From the NCBI GenBank assembly GCA_011170375.1, contig DUEV01000006.1, positions 25,255-89,254 of the forward strand: DNA of 64,000 nucleotides. The letters run 5' to 3'. The notes under the pieces were generated by a model. It saw only the letters and a program-made list of their open reading frames with translations. It did not search any database and was not told where the DNA came from. This stretch comes from Dehalococcoidia bacterium (lineage in GTDB: Bacteria; Chloroflexota; Dehalococcoidia; Dehalococcoidales; Fen-1064). This document shows, piece after piece, positions 16,617 to 25,374 of the stretch. Each line of letters begins with the position of its first letter. Position 1 is the stretch's first letter. Both the position numbers and the translations under genes were made by a program.

Positions 16617-18151
16617 ACGTCATAGCCCGACGACTGACAAGGCTGAACTGGATAGCTACCATTGTTATCCCCACAGCGGTCGTCCTCATGGAGGTGTACT
16701 GGTTCTATCCGTGGCTACTCTGGCTGGGGAAAATGGAAATGTTTGCAGAGCCACGGGCGCCACTTAGTATCGGGGGTGTTATCTTCTTGCTTGGCGGCGG
16801 CTTTATTGTTACCCGGTACCTGCTCAGCCGGGAATGGTCTCTTAGCTTGGTCCGTTGGGGTGTCATCCTTTGTGGCCTGGTGGTAGTGTTTACCGTAATC
16901 CGCAGTGAATACCATGCTGGGTACGGGCTGTTCGACGGGGGGTGGCTTGTCCATACCAGCAGTATCCTGCTCGACTTCAGTCAAGCCCACACGTTAATGG
17001 TCGCACTACCGGCCGGTGCCTACCTATGGTGGCGAGGCATTAGGTACGGTCGGTCTCCTCTTTATACCGCCACCGTTTACCAAAAATTCATGATTGGTAT
17101 CATCTCCTTTGTCCTTCTTATTATCGTCTGGCGTGTAAGCCTAGGGGCCGGCTCCCTAGAAGAGCTTGCCTCAACCGTCGCTCCCCACGTAGCTGCCTTT
17201 TTCTTCTTCGCCCTGGTATCTCTAGCCCTCATCAATCTGGAATCAATCCGGCAGCAAATGACATCAGAGGACATGGGACCATCATTTAACCGCCGCTGGC
17301 TGCCCATCCTGATAGCGGTAATTGGCGGCATCGTCCTTGTCGGAATCGGTGTTGCCAGTATCTTCTCTCCCGAGTTCCTTGCCTTTCTGTCACGTCTGCT
17401 CGGCTCTATTGGCGACGTTGTCCGTACAGTAATCGGCTATATATTAATACCCTTTGGTTTCATCGCTGCCGGCCTGTACTGGGTAGGGGAGTTCATAGTA
17501 AACCTTATCCGAGGCGAAAATATCCCTGAGTTCGAGGGGCCGGATTTCGACTTCGCAGAAGAAGCCACAGCCGAGGTCACTCAGGAGCAACTAATCCCCG
17601 AAGTCATCATCCTAGTGCTCAAGTGGGTACTCTTCGCCGTCGTCGCCATCATTGTCATCTACCTGCTCGCCAGGGCGGTATCGCGCTTCCGCGCTTCCCG
17701 GGCAAGGGTTGACGTCGAAGAGGTCAACGAATCGCTATGGAGCTGGGGAGGCCTTATGGCGGACGTTCGCCTCCTCCTGAGCGTAATCTGGCAACGTCTC
17801 TGGCGCAGGCGAAAAGAAACCACGCCAACCGACGCTACACCACACCGGTATCTTGAAGAGGATGAGACAGACACGGCGGACATTCGTACGATATACCGAC
17901 GGATGCTACGGCAGGCATCACGCTTTGGTATGGGGCGTCGGAACCACGAAACGCCTTACGAGTACCGGGGGCGACTGGGGCAGATAGCGCCCGATAGCCA
18001 CGAGCCTCTGGCGGAACTCACCGACCTCTACGTCAATGTCCGCTACGGCGAAACTGAGCCCCAACAGAGGCAGGTAAGTCGAGCCAACAGCCTGTGGCAG
18101 GCTTTAAAAAGGCTGCTGAGACCACCGGTGCCAGGTCGACCGCCGATATAG
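16613..18151 (+). CDS. membrane protein with C-terminal DUF4129, TgpA-like without the transglutaminase core
   Basis: A 512-residue polytopic protein. About ten hydrophobic segments span residues 15-345, including LPILIAVIGGIVLVGIGVA and VLKWVLFAVVAIIVIYLLA. The cytosolic tail ends in a DUF4129 domain (YRRMLRQASRFGMGRRNHETPYEY, then LTDLYVNVRYGE). In TgpA-type partners of MoxR/DUF58 a periplasmic transglutaminase core sits between the N-terminal helices and the last helix. Here only a short acidic loop (around residues 300-325) occupies that place. The missing catalytic module may be supplied by the separate transglutaminase-like protein encoded 22 bp downstream. Confidence 0.82.
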   Translation: MNVIARRLTRLNWIATIVIPTAVVLMEVYWFYPWLLWLGKMEMFAEPRAPLSIGGVIFLLGGGFIVTRYLLSREWSLSLVRWGVILCGLVVVFTVIRSEYHAGYGLFDGGWLVHTSSILLDFSQAHTLMVALPAGAYLWWRGIRYGRSPLYTATVYQKFMIGIISFVLLIIVWRVSLGAGSLEELASTVAPHVAAFFFFALVSLALINLESIRQQMTSEDMGPSFNRRWLPILIAVIGGIVLVGIGVASIFSPEFLAFLSRLLGSIGDVVRTVIGYILIPFGFIAAGLYWVGEFIVNLIRGENIPEFEGPDFDFAEEATAEVTQEQLIPEVIILVLKWVLFAVVAIIVIYLLARAVSRFRASRARVDVEEVNESLWSWGGLMADVRLLLSVIWQRLWRRRKETTPTDATPHRYLEEDETDTADIRTIYRRMLRQASRFGMGRRNHETPYEYRGRLGQIAPDSHEPLAELTDLYVNVRYGETEPQQRQVSRANSLWQALKRLLRPPVPGRPPI

Positions 18152-18173
18152 GCAAGTCATTCCAGATGAAGCC

Positions 18174-18785
18174 ATGAAAGAAAAGTTGACACCAGAAACG
18201 GACGCATTGCTCGAGGAGACATTCCGGCAGTGGACGGAGGGAAAGGATGCCGTCCGGTCACGAATCAGCATCTACGAGAAGGTCCAGGACATCCCCTATG
18301 CCGTTATTCCTGAGTTGGTCAGCGCTGAAGACTACATAGATATCCTTACGCTGGGTCGGGGCTCCTGCACGCCAAAGCACTTTCTGCTGTGCAACCTGTT
18401 CCAAAAGCTGGGACTGCTGGTCCTCTTCGCTGTCTACCCCTTTCGTTGGATTGATAACGCCGAGTTCGTGGACAACTATCCACAACCACTTAAAAAACTG
18501 ACCGAAGAACTGCCGATGAGTCATCACCTCGCATGCAGGGTGGAGGTAGGCGGCAGGCTCATCTTAGTGGATGCCACCCTCGACTTACCTCTGGCAAAAG
18601 CGGGCTTGCCGGTAAACCATCACTGGGACGGCTTCAGCGACACGTTGCTGCCGATGACGCCTTGCGGAGAGGAGGCGCTTTACCATCCATCCGAGGCACA
18701 CCTCATGGAGCCCCGCTCTGGGCAGCCATGGCTGAAGTTCTATGCCGGGCTTAACGCCTTTCTGGAAGAAGTGAGGCGATCCTGA
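18174..18785 (+). CDS. transglutaminase-like cysteine protein
   Basis: A 203-residue soluble protein without signal peptide. The catalytic triad of the transglutaminase-like fold is visible: Cys65 in GRGSCTPKHFLL, His117 or His118 in PMSHHLACRVEV, and Asp133 in LILVDATLD. Such domains act as proteases, peptide cyclases or amidases as well as transglutaminases. It is the last gene of the MoxR-DUF58-DUF4129 operon and follows a partner that lacks its own transglutaminase module. How a cytosolic enzyme would replace a periplasmic domain is unclear. Confidence 0.78.
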   Translation: MKEKLTPETDALLEETFRQWTEGKDAVRSRISIYEKVQDIPYAVIPELVSAEDYIDILTLGRGSCTPKHFLLCNLFQKLGLLVLFAVYPFRWIDNAEFVDNYPQPLKKLTEELPMSHHLACRVEVGGRLILVDATLDLPLAKAGLPVNHHWDGFSDTLLPMTPCGEEALYHPSEAHLMEPRSGQPWLKFYAGLNAFLEEVRRS

Positions 18786-18983
18786 AACCCGGCACAACCC
18801 AGAACATCTCATAGCTCTAGTCACCATTCCTCCCTGGGAACCTTTCTTATGCCACGCGAATCAGTGAAAGCATAGGCGAATACTGCATCTTGCGGGGCCG
18901 CCCGATGGGGCCACCAACACTAAACAGGAGCAGAACACTATATGACAGCCCCTCTGTATAGTTGCTGTGTAAATTAAGAATAA

Positions 18984-19012
18984 TTGCTCTCCAATGGCAC
19001 TCAGCTTATAAT
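18984..19012 (+). promoter_or_regulatory. sigma-70-type promoter for nucleotidyltransferase
   Basis: TTGCTC (18984-18989), 17-bp spacer, perfect TATAAT (19007-19012), with the start codon 20 bp after the -10 box. The leader would be very short. Confidence 0.65.
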
Positions 19013-19032
19013 TTGGGTGTGAGTGAAAAGCT

Positions 19033-19656
19033 ATGGATATAGGCTCGCTAATTCCTGAATTGTTAATGAAGCACCTGGCGGTCAGCAGTGTCACCCTTAC
19101 CGGTTCACGCTTGAGAGGCGACGCTACAGAATGGTCTGATTGGGACTTCCTGGTTGAGACTGCCGATTTCGAAGCTGTGTCAAAAGCGCTGCCGTCCCTG
19201 ACTGAAAGCCTCGACCCTCTTAACCGACTATGGGACCCCTTAAGCCATCATAAGATTTATATGATAATCATCAGAGGTCCGGTTAAAATCGACCTCATTT
19301 TCGACCATCCTCAGCAACCGGAACCACCCTGGACAGTAAGCAGCAATACCATCAGTCTGATAAACAGCCACTTCTGGGACTGGATTCTATGGTTGGCTAG
19401 TAAAGAAGTCCGAAGACTCCACGACGTGACAAGGGAAGAATTTCAGAAAATGTGTGACAATTTGTTGGCACCACTCGGCTGTCTGCGTATCCCCAGTTCT
19501 GTCGAAGAGGCAGTGAGAGAGTATCTTACCGCTTTTGACCGTCAAAAAAGTCTATTCAAAATAGAAGTAGACCATAAACTAGAAACCGAGGTAATTAAGG
19601 GCCTGAGAGTGATGGGATTTAAACTAACTGACGCACCCGGAAATGATGATAAGTAA
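19033..19656 (+). CDS. nucleotidyltransferase-fold protein
   Basis: A 207-residue protein. The N-terminal part has the minimal nucleotidyltransferase signature TGSRLRGDATEWSDWDFLVET, i.e. GS(x)nDxD with the two metal-binding Asp residues, and a third acidic strand KIDLIFDH around residue 95. The remainder is helical and may bind a substrate. Such stand-alone proteins include aminoglycoside-type nucleotidyltransferases and toxin-antitoxin-like MNT proteins. No HEPN partner is visible next to it, so an MNT-HEPN pair is not supported. Confidence 0.72.
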   Translation: MDIGSLIPELLMKHLAVSSVTLTGSRLRGDATEWSDWDFLVETADFEAVSKALPSLTESLDPLNRLWDPLSHHKIYMIIIRGPVKIDLIFDHPQQPEPPWTVSSNTISLINSHFWDWILWLASKEVRRLHDVTREEFQKMCDNLLAPLGCLRIPSSVEEAVREYLTAFDRQKSLFKIEVDHKLETEVIKGLRVMGFKLTDAPGNDDK

Positions 19657-19999
19657 AGCGGTCCTCTTTGACCTGCCCGGAACCCAGTTTCATATCGCAC
19701 CACCTAAGTGCAGGTGCCCGACAGCCCTACAAAACATTGGGTATCATAAAAGGTGATAATTACCCTGCACAGCCGCAGCTAATATCACTGTAAGAATAAC
19801 GGGGGTTTCGCTTAAGCGAAACCCCCTTAAGGTTTGCAGCAGCAGCCCGCCTTTAAACCTCAGAGCCGCTCTTAAGACCCCCCTTACACTACCCTAGCCT
19901 ATACTATACGAATCCGCACGATCCGTAATAACGTAATAAGAAGAAGGCCAGCAAGCCGTTGAAGACCTACTGGCCTCGATGTATACCAAATGTTGTGAA
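19657..19999. other. convergent intergenic region with bidirectional terminator
   Basis: This 340-bp gap lies between a plus-strand nucleotidyltransferase and a minus-strand secreted protein gene. It contains the perfect palindrome at 19801-19826 and otherwise nothing I can identify. Confidence 0.5.
19801..19826. terminator. bidirectional hairpin terminator
   Basis: A perfect 26-base palindrome, GGGGGTTTCGCTT and its reverse complement back to back, between converging genes. The T-tract is poor, so efficiency is uncertain. Confidence 0.6.
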
Positions 20000-20563
20000 C
20001 TACTTGATTATGATGTTACCTCGGGCAATATCAAAGTGAAAGAGTGGTCCATTTGGATAGAGTAGTCCGTTTGGATCGTCGCTTTCGTATATGCCTTTCG
20101 CTGTATTCTCATCTACTAGGGGCGTCGATATGTAGACAGTGTCCACGTCACGACCGGGACTACCGCCGTCGACTATTACTCCCACTTTATAGCCTGTATA
20201 GGGAAGACCCGACGCCCATTCGCCGGCAACGACCTCGCCCCAGAACCAGGCGGCCGGATTACCATCCAGTTCGCCTATCTTGATAGCGTTGATTCTCAGC
20301 CGGTACCAGCTCCCTGCCGGGGGACCAATCTCATAGCTACCTACCATAAACCCCCCGTCAGGTTCTTTACCGTAGACCAGAAAACCACCACCAATTGGGA
20401 CGCCATACGGGTTTATGCCTTCCCATTCGCCAGCCCCAACGACAAAATGGGGCCGATGACCACAAAAATGATCACCACCCGCAACCGCTGGCACAGCTGT
20501 CACCAGACAGACACTCAGTAGTAGTACGACAGCCAGTAATACCCTGATTCCTTTCTTTCTCAC
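20000..20563 (-). CDS. secreted protein of unknown function
   Basis: A 187-residue protein with a clear signal peptide: MRKKGIRVLLAVVLLLSVCL followed by a cleavage region near VPAVAGG. The mature part is rich in Gly, Trp and Tyr and predicted to be beta-structured. It contains the motif GEWEGINPYGVPIGGGFLVYG and later GSYEIGPPAGSWYRLRINAIKIG. No membrane anchor or sortase/lipobox signal is visible. I do not recognise a characterised family. It stands alone, flanked by a terminator downstream and by the HTH-ATPase gene transcribed in the opposite direction. Confidence 0.72.
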   Translation of the reverse strand: MRKKGIRVLLAVVLLLSVCLVTAVPAVAGGDHFCGHRPHFVVGAGEWEGINPYGVPIGGGFLVYGKEPDGGFMVGSYEIGPPAGSWYRLRINAIKIGELDGNPAAWFWGEVVAGEWASGLPYTGYKVGVIVDGGSPGRDVDTVYISTPLVDENTAKGIYESDDPNGLLYPNGPLFHFDIARGNIIIK

Positions 20564-20728
20564 TTTCGTCCTCCTTTCTTTAACCCTTTTTACGTAAGAT
20601 TTGAAGACACAACCTTGATAGGCCTCATCTCACCAATTCAGTCTAGCAGCTGTAGATTAAACCTCAACAAGCAGGGGGGTAGCATTATATTCAGCACCAT
20701 GGTTAGCTGGATTAACCATTAATTTATA

Positions 20729-20757
20729 TTGATAATCTAGCAATGCTACCTTATAAT
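20729..20757 (+). promoter_or_regulatory. sigma-70-type promoter for HTH-ATPase-TPR gene
   Basis: TTGATA (20729-20734), 17-bp spacer, perfect TATAAT (20752-20757), 65 bp upstream of the ATG at 20823. Confidence 0.68.
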
Positions 20758-20822
20758 GTGGGCTATCGCCACACCGCCAACTCAAGGGAAGTGTTGTACA
20801 AAGCTTGACGGGAGTCGTGTAA

Positions 20823-23800
20823 ATGGCTAAGCAGTCCAAAGCTCGAACCGCCTTCGGAAAAGACCTAGACTCCCTGCTTAAACGAGCCGGCAAGCTCACT
20901 ATTCGGGAATACGCCGATGAGTGTGGGGTCAATTATAAGTACATCTCCCAACTGCGGACCATGCCAAACCGACGACCGGCCGGAGTCTATGCGCATCTCC
21001 TGAAACCATTCGTGCGACTGCGACTGCTTGATGTGACCGAGGGTCACCAGCTTTCTATGAGACACCGTGGTAGGCCGCTGTCTCATTCCGAGTGCAGGGA
21101 GCTCTTCCCCAGCCTGCCCGACTATGAAATACTGGAATCCATAAAGCAGGCAGTTGAAACCCGACACAAAAAGAGCGCACTTCGGCCCCGCGGCCAGCGC
21201 CTTGCGCACGCGGAAGTCGGCTCCCCTCAGCCCGAGGAGGCCAGCCCTCTATATCGTAAAGTGTTTGTCGGCAGAGAGGCGGAGTTAAAGCAGTTCCAGT
21301 CTGCTTTCAATGCCGCCGTGTCTGGCAATGGGTCACTCGTAGCCGCGGTAGGGGAACCTGGCATCGGCAAAACTGCTATCTGTGAGCAGCTATCCACCTA
21401 TGCCACTCTCCGTGGTGGTAGTATTCTGGTTGGCCACTGCTATGGAGAGGGAACACTGTCATTGCCTTACCTACCCTTCATTGAGGCAATACGCGGGTAC
21501 GTCCTCACCCATGACACTGACGACGTGAAGAAGGAGATGGCAGTCGGTGCCGCTGACATTGCCAGAATTGTCGGCGAGGTCACTGAACGGCTTAAGGTAG
21601 AACCACGCACACAAGGTGATCCGCAGGAGGAACGCTATCGGCTAATGCAGGCTGTAGCCAACTTCCTGACGAATGCAGCCATAGCTCGACCGCTGGTGCT
21701 TGTCTTGGAAGACCTTCACGATGCAGACATGGGAACCCTCGATATGCTCACATATGTCGCCCGTAACCTTGCCGGAACGCGGGTGATGCTTGTCGTCACG
21801 TACCGCGACATTGGGTTGGATGGGGTGCATCCGCTCTCAGCAACCCTGGCTGAACTCCATCGGGTTGCCTACTTCGACCGCGTCCCTCTACGCGGGCTCA
21901 GTATCGACGAGGTCAGGACGATGCTGGAGAACGTCACTGGTGGCTCAATCCCCTTGGGTCTTACCCAGGCAGTATATCGCCAGACCGAAGGGAACCCGCT
22001 ATTCGTGCAGGAGGTAGTCCGCTACTTGGTGGAAGAAGGCATTATCAGCCAAGAGAAAGGACAATGGCACACTGTCGCCGTGACGCCTCTGGAAACACGC
22101 ATCCCCGAGGGGCTGCGGGGCATCATCGAGAAACGTCTGTCCAGCCTATCACAGGAGTGTAACGAGATACTGTCAGTTGCCGCCGTCATCGGTAGGGAGT
22201 TTTCTCCTGAGGTATTGCGGCTGGTGACTAACATGTCTGACGAGGATTTATTTACTGCTCTCGAAAAGGCGAAGTCAGCGGCTGTGATAGAAGAGCGCGC
22301 TGGGGTGGGAGCAGCCATAACGTATCGTTTCGGCCACGCCTTTTTCCGCCAGGCCTTGTATGAAGAGATTATTGCCCCGCGACGTATTCTTCTGCACCAG
22401 CGGGTAGCTCGGGCGTTGGAGGAAATATATGCCGCTCACCCTGAAGACCATGCCACTGAGTTAGCTGAGCATTTCTCCCATTCGTCCGACCGAGCAGACT
22501 TGACCAAGGCAGTGTCTTATGGGCAGATGGCAGCGCAGCAGGCGACCGATGTCTACGCATACGGTGAGGCGGTACGGCTGCTCGAGCAGACACTTAAGGT
22601 GCAGGAGATACTTGACCCGGAGGATAAGGCAAAGCGGTGTGACCTACTCCTGACTCTAGGCAATGCCCTGATATGGGCAGGACAACCACGGCGTGTTGTC
22701 GATGAGACAGCACCCCTCGCATTAACACTAGCCGAGGATATCGGTGACAATAATCGGGCTTCAAAGGTCTGTCTGCTCGCGGGACGTGCATTGATCTATT
22801 ATGGCTCCGGGCCAGCCCTGGGTTCTCCTGAGTTTGCTTTATGGTCAGAAAAGGCTGACTATTACGCTCAGCCAGATACCATTGAACGGGCCTGGGCAGA
22901 CATGTTTATGGGCACCGTTAAGCGTGTAGAGCGTGATTACAAGTCAGGTAGGGCTTTGTTGAGGAGGGCACTTGATTTAGCCCGCCGACTCAACGAACCA
23001 AGTACATTGTTCATGACTGCTCGTTTCTGGTTGTGGGGTTCGTTCGCCCCTCAACATGCCAGGGAAGCTTTTCAACTCGTGCAGGAGATCGAGCGGTGGT
23101 CAATGCAGGAAACGGATATTGCAGCCGAAATTTCTCTTCTCTTAGTAGTAAGGCACCTCTATTTGGTATTCGGATACCGTAGAAAAGCCGAAGAGGTTGC
23201 GAGCCAAATACGTGAGCTAGCCGAGCGAATACAGCAGACAAACAATCTTCTAGTAGCAAGGTTATTTGATGCTCATTCGCTCTACATGGATGGAGGCCTG
23301 GAGGATGCGTTGGCTGTCTGCAGGGATGTGGCCAAGAGCAGCCGGGGGATGGGTCTGGAGGCATTTATGGGTACTTACCTTGGCATGGTCACAGGAAGGA
23401 TTCAGATCTATTTAGGTCACGCTGAAAAAGAATCCCAAGCAAGAGTCCGGTGGTCTGAGAATACGGGGTATACCCTAGATCCTGTGGATAGTATCCTCTA
23501 TCTGGCACATCTTGGGAGGAACGAAGAGGTTAATGAAATACTGGAGCGGGAAGTGGTATCACGAGCAGGTATCGAAACCGACTGGGAAGAGATGGCAGCA
23601 AGTTCGTGTGACCACTTCTTAGAAGCCGCGGTTCTTACAGGACATCGGAGTGCGGCAGCATTGCTCCAGCAGTGTTTTGCCGACAGCGGTATGCTCACCA
23701 GTGGTCAGTTCAGTCCGACAATCATCCCCCGTCATCTCGGAGCCGCAGCTGCGTTATTGGGTAGACCTGAAGAAGCCCGTGACCACTACCAGGAAGCAAT

Positions 23801-24002
23801 GAGAGTCTGTACAGAGATGAGGTTCCGCCCCGAGCTGGCCCTTACCCGCCTCCAGCTTGCTGAGTTAATCCTGGAGCACTACCCTGATGAGAAGTCAGAG
23901 ACGCTGGAGCACCTGGACTTTGCCATCAACGAGTTCCGCGAGATGAGGATGCAGCCCTCACTGGAGAGGGCGCTGAGGCACAAGGAGATCCTGGGAGTGT
24001 AA
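20823..24002 (+). CDS. HTH - STAND-type ATPase - TPR regulator
   Basis: A 1059-residue multidomain protein. Residues about 10-70 form an XRE-like helix-turn-helix (LTIREYADECGVNYKYISQL). Residues 145-430 are an AAA_16/STAND-type NTPase with Walker A GEPGIGKT at 177-184 and Walker B LVLVLEDLHDAD. A winged-helix-like segment follows, then TPR-type helical repeats from about 560 to the end (ATDVYAYGEAVRLLEQTL; GRPEEARDHYQEAM). This layout matches signal-transducing MalT/AfsR-like proteins, which switch on nucleotide and ligand binding. The C-terminal 100 residues are almost identical to the protein ending at 49050, while the N-terminal sensor differs (kinase there, HTH here). No cyclase domain is seen. 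Confidence 0.85.
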   Translation: MAKQSKARTAFGKDLDSLLKRAGKLTIREYADECGVNYKYISQLRTMPNRRPAGVYAHLLKPFVRLRLLDVTEGHQLSMRHRGRPLSHSECRELFPSLPDYEILESIKQAVETRHKKSALRPRGQRLAHAEVGSPQPEEASPLYRKVFVGREAELKQFQSAFNAAVSGNGSLVAAVGEPGIGKTAICEQLSTYATLRGGSILVGHCYGEGTLSLPYLPFIEAIRGYVLTHDTDDVKKEMAVGAADIARIVGEVTERLKVEPRTQGDPQEERYRLMQAVANFLTNAAIARPLVLVLEDLHDADMGTLDMLTYVARNLAGTRVMLVVTYRDIGLDGVHPLSATLAELHRVAYFDRVPLRGLSIDEVRTMLENVTGGSIPLGLTQAVYRQTEGNPLFVQEVVRYLVEEGIISQEKGQWHTVAVTPLETRIPEGLRGIIEKRLSSLSQECNEILSVAAVIGREFSPEVLRLVTNMSDEDLFTALEKAKSAAVIEERAGVGAAITYRFGHAFFRQALYEEIIAPRRILLHQRVARALEEIYAAHPEDHATELAEHFSHSSDRADLTKAVSYGQMAAQQATDVYAYGEAVRLLEQTLKVQEILDPEDKAKRCDLLLTLGNALIWAGQPRRVVDETAPLALTLAEDIGDNNRASKVCLLAGRALIYYGSGPALGSPEFALWSEKADYYAQPDTIERAWADMFMGTVKRVERDYKSGRALLRRALDLARRLNEPSTLFMTARFWLWGSFAPQHAREAFQLVQEIERWSMQETDIAAEISLLLVVRHLYLVFGYRRKAEEVASQIRELAERIQQTNNLLVARLFDAHSLYMDGGLEDALAVCRDVAKSSRGMGLEAFMGTYLGMVTGRIQIYLGHAEKESQARVRWSENTGYTLDPVDSILYLAHLGRNEEVNEILEREVVSRAGIETDWEEMAASSCDHFLEAAVLTGHRSAAALLQQCFADSGMLTSGQFSPTIIPRHLGAAAALLGRPEEARDHYQEAMRVCTEMRFRPELALTRLQLAELILEHYPDEKSETLEHLDFAINEFREMRMQPSLERALRHKEILGV

Positions 24003-24021
24003 GTCCTCAAACCTGCTTGCT

Positions 24022-25329
24022 TCAACGGACCTCAGGCAAAAAGTCCATACCGATGTGGCCTTCTTCCTCAAGCTGCCGGTATTCCTCGTCAGATACCCCA
24101 AGGAGTTCTTTATAAACGTATTCGTTGTGTTCACCGAGACGGACTGGCGGACGGCGGATACTGTTTGGCACCCGCGAAATCTTGAAACTCAGACCCGGAT
24201 ATATATGAGTGCCACACTCCTCATGGGTAAGCTCCTGGAAGAATCCTCGCTCCTTGAGGTGAGGGTCGGTATAGGCATCATCCTCGAAGATTATTGGTCC
24301 GGCGGGGACTCCCTCCTTCTGCAGCATATACATCAGGTCGTAGTGGTTGTGCTGCATGGTCCACTCCCCAATATGCCTGTCAAGCTCGTCCTGATTATGC
24401 TCCCGGCTAAAGCTGTCAGCAAATTTCTCATCCTTAGCCCACTCCGGGTCACCCATGGTACGGCAAAGCCCCTGCCACTCCTCATCAGAGGTGACGGTGA
24501 TGTTTACCCAACGGTCTTCTCCCGAGCAACGGTAACAGCCACAGGGAGCCGCTCCCGGCATACGATTTGCCATACTCTCTTGAACACGATTATTCATGGT
24601 GTAGTCCATGATAGCCTCACCGAGGTGAGGCATTGTGGCCTCGGCCTGGGCCATGTCGATATGCTGTCCCTTACCAGTACGGTTACGGTAGTGCAGGGCC
24701 ATGAGCACCGCCAAGGCAGCGGTTGCCCCGGCGGCTTCGTCGGCGTGATAAACGGTGGAGGTGGTCGATGGGTCACTATCGGGGTAACCCCTGAGAAAAG
24801 TATGACCTATGAAACCCTCCTGGTGGACACCCAGCGCCCGGTAGTACTTGTACGGTCCGGAGTCGCCGAAGCCGGGCATGGAGAGCATTATCAGCTTCGG
24901 GTTTATTTCTTTCAAGACATCGTAGGTAAGGCCAAGGTTCTCTTTTACATGGGGGGCATTACTCTCAAGGAAGACATCACTTGTCGCAATAAGTCGCTTG
25001 AACATCTCCTTGCCGTTTGGCTGTGTCAGGTCCATGGTGCAACTGAGCTTGTTCCGGGCATGGGCATTAAAAAGAGTCCAGCGGTTCCATGGCCGAAAGC
25101 TAACATCCCGCCCGCAGTAAGTGGCTATCCCTCCGGTCCGGATTGGGTCGGACACTATTTGCTGGTTCGGATGCGCGGTACCTCCCCTGGTGAGGACCTG
25201 AAAATGCTTGATTGATTCCACACGGATAACCTCAGCCCCCCAGTCAGCCAGGTTCATAGTAGCGAACGGCCCGGCATAGATGACCGTGATATCAACAACT
25301 CTGATTCCTTCCAAAGGCAACTTGGCCAT
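24022..25329 (-). CDS. class III (CaiB/BaiF) CoA-transferase
   Basis: A 435-residue member of the family III CoA-transferases, which move CoA between carboxylic acids through an aspartyl-CoA thioester. The N-terminal PLEGIRVVDITVIYAGPFATMNLADWGAEVIRVE-type start is present. The expected nucleophile is Asp197 in the block YHADEAAGATAALAVLMAL, followed by GKGQHIDMAQAE. Its start lies 45 bp after the neighbouring CoA-transferase gene (25375-26589) on the same strand, so they probably form one transcript and perhaps one heteromeric enzyme. Substrate unknown. Confidence 0.92.
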   Translation of the reverse strand: MAKLPLEGIRVVDITVIYAGPFATMNLADWGAEVIRVESIKHFQVLTRGGTAHPNQQIVSDPIRTGGIATYCGRDVSFRPWNRWTLFNAHARNKLSCTMDLTQPNGKEMFKRLIATSDVFLESNAPHVKENLGLTYDVLKEINPKLIMLSMPGFGDSGPYKYYRALGVHQEGFIGHTFLRGYPDSDPSTTSTVYHADEAAGATAALAVLMALHYRNRTGKGQHIDMAQAEATMPHLGEAIMDYTMNNRVQESMANRMPGAAPCGCYRCSGEDRWVNITVTSDEEWQGLCRTMGDPEWAKDEKFADSFSREHNQDELDRHIGEWTMQHNHYDLMYMLQKEGVPAGPIIFEDDAYTDPHLKERGFFQELTHEECGTHIYPGLSFKISRVPNSIRRPPVRLGEHNEYVYKELLGVSDEEYRQLEEEGHIGMDFLPEVR

Positions 25330-25374
25330 TACTAGCTCCTCTCTTCTACAAGCGTAATAATATCCACAACAACC

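Noticed and set aside
24055..25215. A 386-codon plus-strand open frame
   Set aside because: It is antisense to the CoA-transferase gene, whose motifs and start are clear.
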